From the NCBI GenBank assembly GCA_023415935.1, contig JAEZIX010000027.1, positions 1 to 9,884 on the forward strand: a stretch of 9,884 nucleotides of DNA. The letters run 5' to 3'. Positions within the stretch are counted from its first letter, which is position 1, and the number at the start of each line of letters is the position of its first letter. This DNA comes from Cyanobacteria bacterium OH_CDB_20. Lineage in GTDB: Bacteria > Cyanobacteriota > Vampirovibrionia > Gastranaerophilales > Gastranaerophilaceae. The notes beneath the pieces were generated by a model. That model saw nothing but the letters and a program-made list of their open reading frames with translations, was not told the origin of the DNA and did no database searches. The position numbers were made by a program, and so were the translations under genes. Shown piece by piece: positions 6,837 to 9,884 of this stretch.

Positions 6837-7101
6837 TTTCACGCCTTACTGATTATTTAATCATCAACATTTTTGCGTTAAACGAAATTATGGTCTTCTC
6901 TTATAAAGTCCTTCAGTCTATCCAAAATTTCGCAAAAATAAAATGCGACATTAAGCCGCATAAGTCAAGAAAGGAATGGTTAGACTATTAATTTATTTGA
7001 TTATTACATATTTTTGTATACTACGCAAATTTATGAATAATTGTTAATATATTTTTACAATGCCTCTTTTTGCTCTAGAATAAAAGAATTAAGGAGGCAA
7101 T
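6837..7101. other. Intergenic region before tyrA, 265 bases, with competing inverted repeats
   Basis: No ORF of convincing quality and no strong terminator after the kinase gene. The sequence holds several inverted repeats: ATTTTTGCG at 6869-6877 is perfectly complementary to CGCAAAAAT at 6931-6939. TCGCA/TGCGA (6930-6934, 6944-6948) and ATGCG/CGCAT (6943-6947, 6957-6961) use overlapping bases, so these pairings exclude one another. A weak A/T-rich hairpin at 7040-7061 is followed by a short T run. These could be parts of a leader RNA or only chance in A/T-rich DNA. Confidence 0.4.
7054..7081 (+). promoter_or_regulatory. tyrA: Candidate promoter of tyrA
   Basis: TTTACA (7054-7059) and TAGAAT (7076-7081) each differ from the sigma-70 consensus at one base and are 16 bases apart. 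Transcription would begin near 7088, leaving a leader of only about 14 bases that still includes the AAGGAGG ribosome site at 7091-7097. Confidence 0.45.
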
Positions 7102-7905
7102 ATGAAAATTGGAATTGTTGGCTTAGGGCTAATTGGAGGCTCTATTTTAAAGGCACTTCAAGGGAAATATGAGCTTTATTGCGTATCAAAAAGCCCTGAA
7201 ACAATTGAAAAAGCCTCTGAATATTCTTGTACATCATCAACAGATTATTCTATACTAAAAGATTGTGATATTGTATTCGTTGCAACCCCTATAAATAAAA
7301 CGCTCGAAACACTTGATAAACTTGAAAATATTGTTAGGCAGGATTGTATAGTGACAGATACTGCCAGTGTGAAAATGTTTGTTATGGAGAAAGAGAGACC
7401 TTATAAGTTTATTGGCTCCCACCCAATGGCAGGAACTGAAAACAGCGGTTTTGACAGTTCATTCAAAGAACTCTTTGAAGGTGCAAAATGGGTTATAACT
7501 CCATACATAAATACCGAAAATAAAAATATTGAAACATTAAAAAATATTGTTACTCAAATGAAAGCCGAAGTTGTTGTCGCAAATCCTTTTGAGCACGATG
7601 AAGCAGTTGCACTTATAAGCCATATGCCTATGTTAGTTGCACAATCTATATTTAAAGCTGCAGAAAAGAATGAACTTGCCCTAAAATTAGCTTCATCAGG
7701 TTTCAGAGATATGACGCGGCTTGCTATGTCTAACCTCACTATGGCTGAAGATATGATGCATTACAACTCACTCAATATAAACCACGCATTGACCAAAATG
7801 ATTGAAAGTTTAAATCTACTTGATTCAAATTATGCTGCACTAATTCCTGAAATCAAGTCAAAACGAGAAAAAATGTATTCAAAAGACGGCAAAAATATCT
7901 TATAA
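7102..7905 (+). CDS. tyrA: Prephenate/arogenate dehydrogenase, cyanobacterial type
   Basis: A 267-residue cytoplasmic enzyme of tyrosine synthesis that oxidatively decarboxylates arogenate (or prephenate). The N-terminal Rossmann domain begins with GLGLIGGS (7-14). After strand two it reads CVSKSPETIEKA, with Ser and Lys where NAD-type enzymes have an acidic residue, which favours NADP. Further family marks are VTDTASVK, GSHPMAGT with H107, HDEAVALISHMP with H165 and H174, and ASSGFRDMTR near the C-terminus. These segments resemble the cyanobacterial NADP-dependent arogenate dehydrogenases as I remember them, so arogenate is the likelier substrate; this is inferred. There is no fused chorismate mutase or ACT domain, so feedback regulation, if any, is not through ACT. 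The start has a near-perfect AAGGAGG four bases upstream. It converges on tsaD with one base between the stop codons. Confidence 0.93.
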   Translation: MKIGIVGLGLIGGSILKALQGKYELYCVSKSPETIEKASEYSCTSSTDYSILKDCDIVFVATPINKTLETLDKLENIVRQDCIVTDTASVKMFVMEKERPYKFIGSHPMAGTENSGFDSSFKELFEGAKWVITPYINTENKNIETLKNIVTQMKAEVVVANPFEHDEAVALISHMPMLVAQSIFKAAEKNELALKLASSGFRDMTRLAMSNLTMAEDMMHYNSLNINHALTKMIESLNLLDSNYAALIPEIKSKREKMYSKDGKNIL

Positions 7906-7906
7906 A

Positions 7907-8956
7907 CTAACATCTTGAAAAAACTTCAACATCAAGGGAATCCATTGTATTAGCTAGAAAATAAGCAGAAGATGCAATCATAGCAGCATTATCTGTGCAA
8001 TACTTCATTTGAGGAGCATATATTTTGTAGCCTTGTTCTTGAAGTGCGTAGAATTTCTTTCTTATTTCCGAGTTTGCTGCAACTCCGCCACCAAGGGCAA
8101 TCTTCTTTGAACCTAGGTTTTCAGCAGCTTTTACCGTTTTTCTGAATAATGTTTTAGTTATACATTCTTGAAAACTTGCAGCAACATCTTCTTTGGGAAG
8201 GTAGCCGAGTTCTTTTTGTAACCTTTGCGTTAATTGAAGTACGGCAGTTTTTAACCCTGAAAAACTAAAATCATAATCTCCTTGAACTTTTGCAACAGGA
8301 AGCTGATATGCCTTTGGATTACCTTGTGGAGCCATCCTGTCAAGATTGAGACCACCTGGATATGGAAGTCCTAAGAGCCTTGCGACCTTATCGTAGGCTT
8401 CGCCTGTCGCGTCATCTATTGTCTCACCTATAATAGTTTGTTCTAAATAACTATCAACCCTTATTATTTGTGTATGTCCACCGGAAACCAAAAGCGCAAC
8501 AAAAGGAGGTTCAAGGTCTGTATCAATATAATTAGCGCAAACATGCGCATTCAAATGGTTTACACCAATAAATGGTTTATCATAAGTAACAGCAAGCGCT
8601 TTTGCAGCATTGAGCCCTACCAAAAGCGAGCCAACCAAGCCTGGTCCCACTGTAGCTGCAATTGCAGTAACATCTTTAGGGGTAATACCTGCCTGTTCAA
8701 AGGTTTCTGCTATAACAAGGTTAACCGATTCCAAATGTTCGCGAGCCGCAACCTCAGGAACTACTCCACCAAATTCTCTGTGAGTTTTGATTTGAGAAGC
8801 AACAACGTTTGCAAGAACTTCACGCCCGTTTTTAACAATAGCACAAGCTGTTTCATCACAGCTTGACTCTAAAGCCATTATTATAATATCTTCTTCAACA
8901 TCCGGTCCTATAAAAATACTTTTGCCAGAAATTGGTGTTTTAAATTCTTTTTTCAT
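7907..8956 (-). CDS. tsaD: tRNA N6-adenosine threonylcarbamoyltransferase TsaD
   Basis: TsaD (Kae1/YgjD family) transfers the threonylcarbamoyl group to A37 of ANN-decoding tRNAs, working with TsaB and TsaE in the cytoplasm; those partners are not in this window. Motifs in order: ALESSCDETACAIV, HREFGGVVPEVAAREH, metal-binding GVNHLNAH (two His four apart), LVSGGHTQ, DDATGEAYDKVARLLGLPYPGG, FSFSGLKTAV, GGGVAANSE and CTDNAAMIA with the metal-binding Asp. All are intact. The start is uncertain. ATG at 8956 gives 349 residues with about 23 extra residues before the normal N-terminus. ATG at 8878 gives 323 residues and cuts into the first strand. A GTG at 9007 abuts the T run of the rpmA terminator and is unlikely. 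No start has a strong Shine-Dalgarno. I prefer 8956 as the shortest form keeping the whole fold. Confidence 0.92.
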   Translation of the reverse strand: MKKEFKTPISGKSIFIGPDVEEDIIIMALESSCDETACAIVKNGREVLANVVASQIKTHREFGGVVPEVAAREHLESVNLVIAETFEQAGITPKDVTAIAATVGPGLVGSLLVGLNAAKALAVTYDKPFIGVNHLNAHVCANYIDTDLEPPFVALLVSGGHTQIIRVDSYLEQTIIGETIDDATGEAYDKVARLLGLPYPGGLNLDRMAPQGNPKAYQLPVAKVQGDYDFSFSGLKTAVLQLTQRLQKELGYLPKEDVAASFQECITKTLFRKTVKAAENLGSKKIALGGGVAANSEIRKKFYALQEQGYKIYAPQMKYCTDNAAMIASSAYFLANTMDSLDVEVFSRC

Positions 8957-9007
8957 TGCTTCTTTAACTCTTAAAATTATCGGTTTAACCTCATAAAATA
9001 TTAGCAC

Positions 9008-9037
9008 AAAAAAACCTGCCTTTTAAAGCAGGTTTTT
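9008..9037 (-). terminator. Intrinsic terminator of rplU-rpmA
   Basis: On the minus strand AAAAACCTGC (9037-9028) pairs with GCAGGTTTTT (9019-9010) in a 10-bp stem with an eight-base loop, and T residues continue to 9008. It begins about 20 bases after the rpmA stop and separates the ribosomal protein genes from tsaD. Confidence 0.9.
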
Positions 9038-9057
9038 GAGCTTTTATTTAAAACAAG

Positions 9058-9312
9058 TTATTGAGCGTATACGCTAACTTGTTTTCTGTCACGTCTGTGC
9101 GGTTCAAATTTAACAACGCCATCAACCGTAGCAAAAATTGTATCATCTTTGCCGATGCCAACACCAACGCCAGGGTGAATTTTAGTTCCTCTTTGACGAA
9201 CAATAATATTTCCGGCTTTAACTACTTCACCGCCATATTTTTTGACGCCTAATCGTTTACTTTCGCTGTCGCGACCGTTTTTGGATGAGCCTACGCCCTT
9301 CTTATGTGCCAT
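9058..9312 (-). CDS. rpmA: 50S ribosomal protein bL27
   Basis: An 84-residue basic protein of the large ribosomal subunit whose N-terminal tail reaches toward the peptidyl-transferase centre. The sequence starts directly with MAHKKGVGSSKNGRDS, so it has no cleavable N-terminal extension of the Firmicute kind. The family signature follows (GGEVVKAGNIIVRQRGTKIHPG at about 27-48, with the RQRG core), then the FATVDGVVKFE segment. Length is normal. AAGGAG lies eight bases before the ATG. It follows rplU by 27 bases in the usual rplU-rpmA order and is closed by an intrinsic terminator. Confidence 0.98.
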   Translation of the reverse strand: MAHKKGVGSSKNGRDSESKRLGVKKYGGEVVKAGNIIVRQRGTKIHPGVGVGIGKDDTIFATVDGVVKFEPHRRDRKQVSVYAQ

Positions 9313-9339
9313 TTTATATTCTCCTTATAATTATTTTTG

Positions 9340-9696
9340 TTATTCTTCAGTTGCTTCAGGAGCATCAGATTTTGCTTTTTGAGCTGTTGTTCTGATTTTG
9401 TTAATCATAACTCTTGTAAAGCCTTGTCTGTGTCCTTGCTTTTTTCTGTAGCCCTTTTTTGCTCTTTGTTTGTAAACTATAACTTTTTTTGCTCTATCAT
9501 GTTTTACAACAACGCCTTCAACAGAAGCATTTTTAACATAAGGTTGGCCAACTTTTGATTTTTGACCGTTTACAAGCATTACAACTTCTTGAAAAGTTAC
9601 TTTGCTATCAGGTTCAGCATTTAAAAGTTCAACATCTACGTAGCGGCCTTCTTCAACCTGGTATTGTTTTCCGCCAGTTTCAACTATTGCGTACAT
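9340..9696 (-). CDS. rplU: 50S ribosomal protein bL21
   Basis: A 118-residue large-subunit protein that binds 23S rRNA. The family start MYAIVETGGKQYQVEEG is intact, and the C-terminal signature GHRQGFTRVMI (GHRQ at 88-91) is present. The last ~14 residues (KAKSDAPEATEE) form a polar, acidic tail beyond the common ~103-residue length. The ATG has AGGA six bases upstream. It is the first gene of the rplU-rpmA operon, with its own promoter and a leader of roughly 115 bases containing stable secondary structure, so expression may be under translational feedback by L21; that is an inference. Confidence 0.98.
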   Translation of the reverse strand: MYAIVETGGKQYQVEEGRYVDVELLNAEPDSKVTFQEVVMLVNGQKSKVGQPYVKNASVEGVVVKHDRAKKVIVYKQRAKKGYRKKQGHRQGFTRVMINKIRTTAQKAKSDAPEATEE

Positions 9697-9718
9697 TTTA
9701 TTTCCTTTCGCTTGAAGT

Positions 9719-9747
9719 AGTCGTAGCTTTCGCGTTTTAAAACGACT
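9719..9747 (-). promoter_or_regulatory. Structured element in the rplU leader
   Basis: On the minus strand AGTCGT (9747-9742) pairs with ACGACT (9724-9719), enclosing a GCGAAAGC mini-hairpin with a GAAA tetraloop (9733-9726). The element sits 22 bases before the start codon. The GCGAAAG heptamer recurs at 9711-9705, where it forms part of the rplU Shine-Dalgarno. Another 5-bp hairpin, CTTGT/ACAAG (9775-9771 with 9765-9761), lies further upstream. The arrangement fits a ribosomal-protein leader, but I cannot match it to a known family by eye. Confidence 0.45.
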
Positions 9748-9818
9748 TACTTATCTAATACTTGTGAAATACAAGCAAAATAAGAGACTTTTCCTAATTA
9801 CATTATTTCACAATATAA

Positions 9819-9847
9819 ATGTTACCTTGGGCAAAGTCCAATGTCAA
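9819..9847 (-). promoter_or_regulatory. Candidate promoter of rplU-rpmA
   Basis: A perfect -35 TTGACA (9847-9842) is followed after 17 bases by TAACAT (9824-9819), a weaker -10. Transcription would begin near 9812, giving a leader of about 115 bases before the rplU ATG. Sequence to the right, up to the window end, shows no gene. Confidence 0.5.
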
Positions 9848-9884
9848 TCATGGTCTAAGTTTTCTTTAACAAGTAATTTACAAT

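Noticed and set aside
6976..7047. A 23-codon hydrophobic ORF upstream of tyrA containing two Tyr and two Phe codons, a possible leader peptide.
   Set aside because: The AAGGA purine stretch touches the ATG with no spacing, the residue make-up is what A/T-rich DNA gives by chance, and no strong terminator follows.
8468..8866. A 132-codon plus-strand ORF opposite tsaD.
   Set aside because: It lies wholly inside the clearly conserved tsaD on the other strand, is rich in Cys, Asn and Ser without any domain, and has no ribosome site. It is a shadow frame.
7907..9007. Reading tsaD from the GTG at 9007 as a 366-residue protein.
   Set aside because: The GTG directly follows the T run of the rpmA terminator, so most transcripts reaching it would be terminated, and no Shine-Dalgarno can form outside the hairpin.
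1..9884. Search for CRISPR repeats, insertion-sequence ends, tRNA genes, phage or toxin-antitoxin pairs.
   Set aside because: No regularly spaced repeats, transposase-like ORFs, cloverleaf-like segments or paired small toxin/antitoxin genes were seen. All large ORFs are housekeeping, signalling or small unknown proteins.

Overview
This window is an A+T-rich bacterial chromosome segment made of housekeeping genes, with short intergenic gaps and a normal genetic code. The best lineage clue is the TyrA protein, which is of the cyanobacterial arogenate-dehydrogenase type. Together with the low G+C content and the non-Firmicute form of bL27 (no cleavable N-terminal extension), this suggests a non-photosynthetic relative of the Cyanobacteria (Melainabacteria/Vampirovibrionia, for example Gastranaerophilales). 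That placement is an inference from protein style, not from a database match.

Layout, left to right. (1) 1-146: the 5' end of an unrecognised minus-strand gene that runs off the left edge. (2) 403-732: a small HEAT-like protein with its own promoter-like -10 and a terminator. (3) 882-1442: a single-pass membrane protein with a C-terminal LysM domain, closed by a strong bidirectional terminator. (4) 1511-5344, minus strand: a compact six-gene cluster read gmk, coaBC, nif3-like, secreted protein, rsmD, small orphan ORF. The first four genes overlap one another, and the cluster ends at the terminator shared with the LysM gene. (5) 5517-6836: a soluble GAF-type histidine kinase, divergent from gmk and without a partner response regulator here. 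(6) 7102-7905: tyrA, preceded by a 265-base gap with several inverted repeats. (7) 7907-9696, minus strand: rplU and rpmA with a dedicated promoter, a structured leader and a terminator, then tsaD beyond that terminator, convergent with tyrA with one base between them.

The genes serve core functions: GMP phosphorylation (gmk), coenzyme A synthesis (coaBC), 16S rRNA methylation (rsmD), tRNA t6A modification (tsaD), two large-subunit ribosomal proteins (rplU, rpmA), tyrosine synthesis (tyrA), an envelope protein and one signalling kinase. I see no mobile element, CRISPR array, tRNA, rRNA, phage or defence system, and no convincing new multi-gene system. The points most worth a second look are the degenerate ATP-binding G1 box of the histidine kinase, the structured rplU leader with a repeated motif at the ribosome binding site, the unresolved N-terminus of TsaD, the mutually exclusive inverted repeats upstream of tyrA, and the orphan secreted protein embedded in the gmk cluster.
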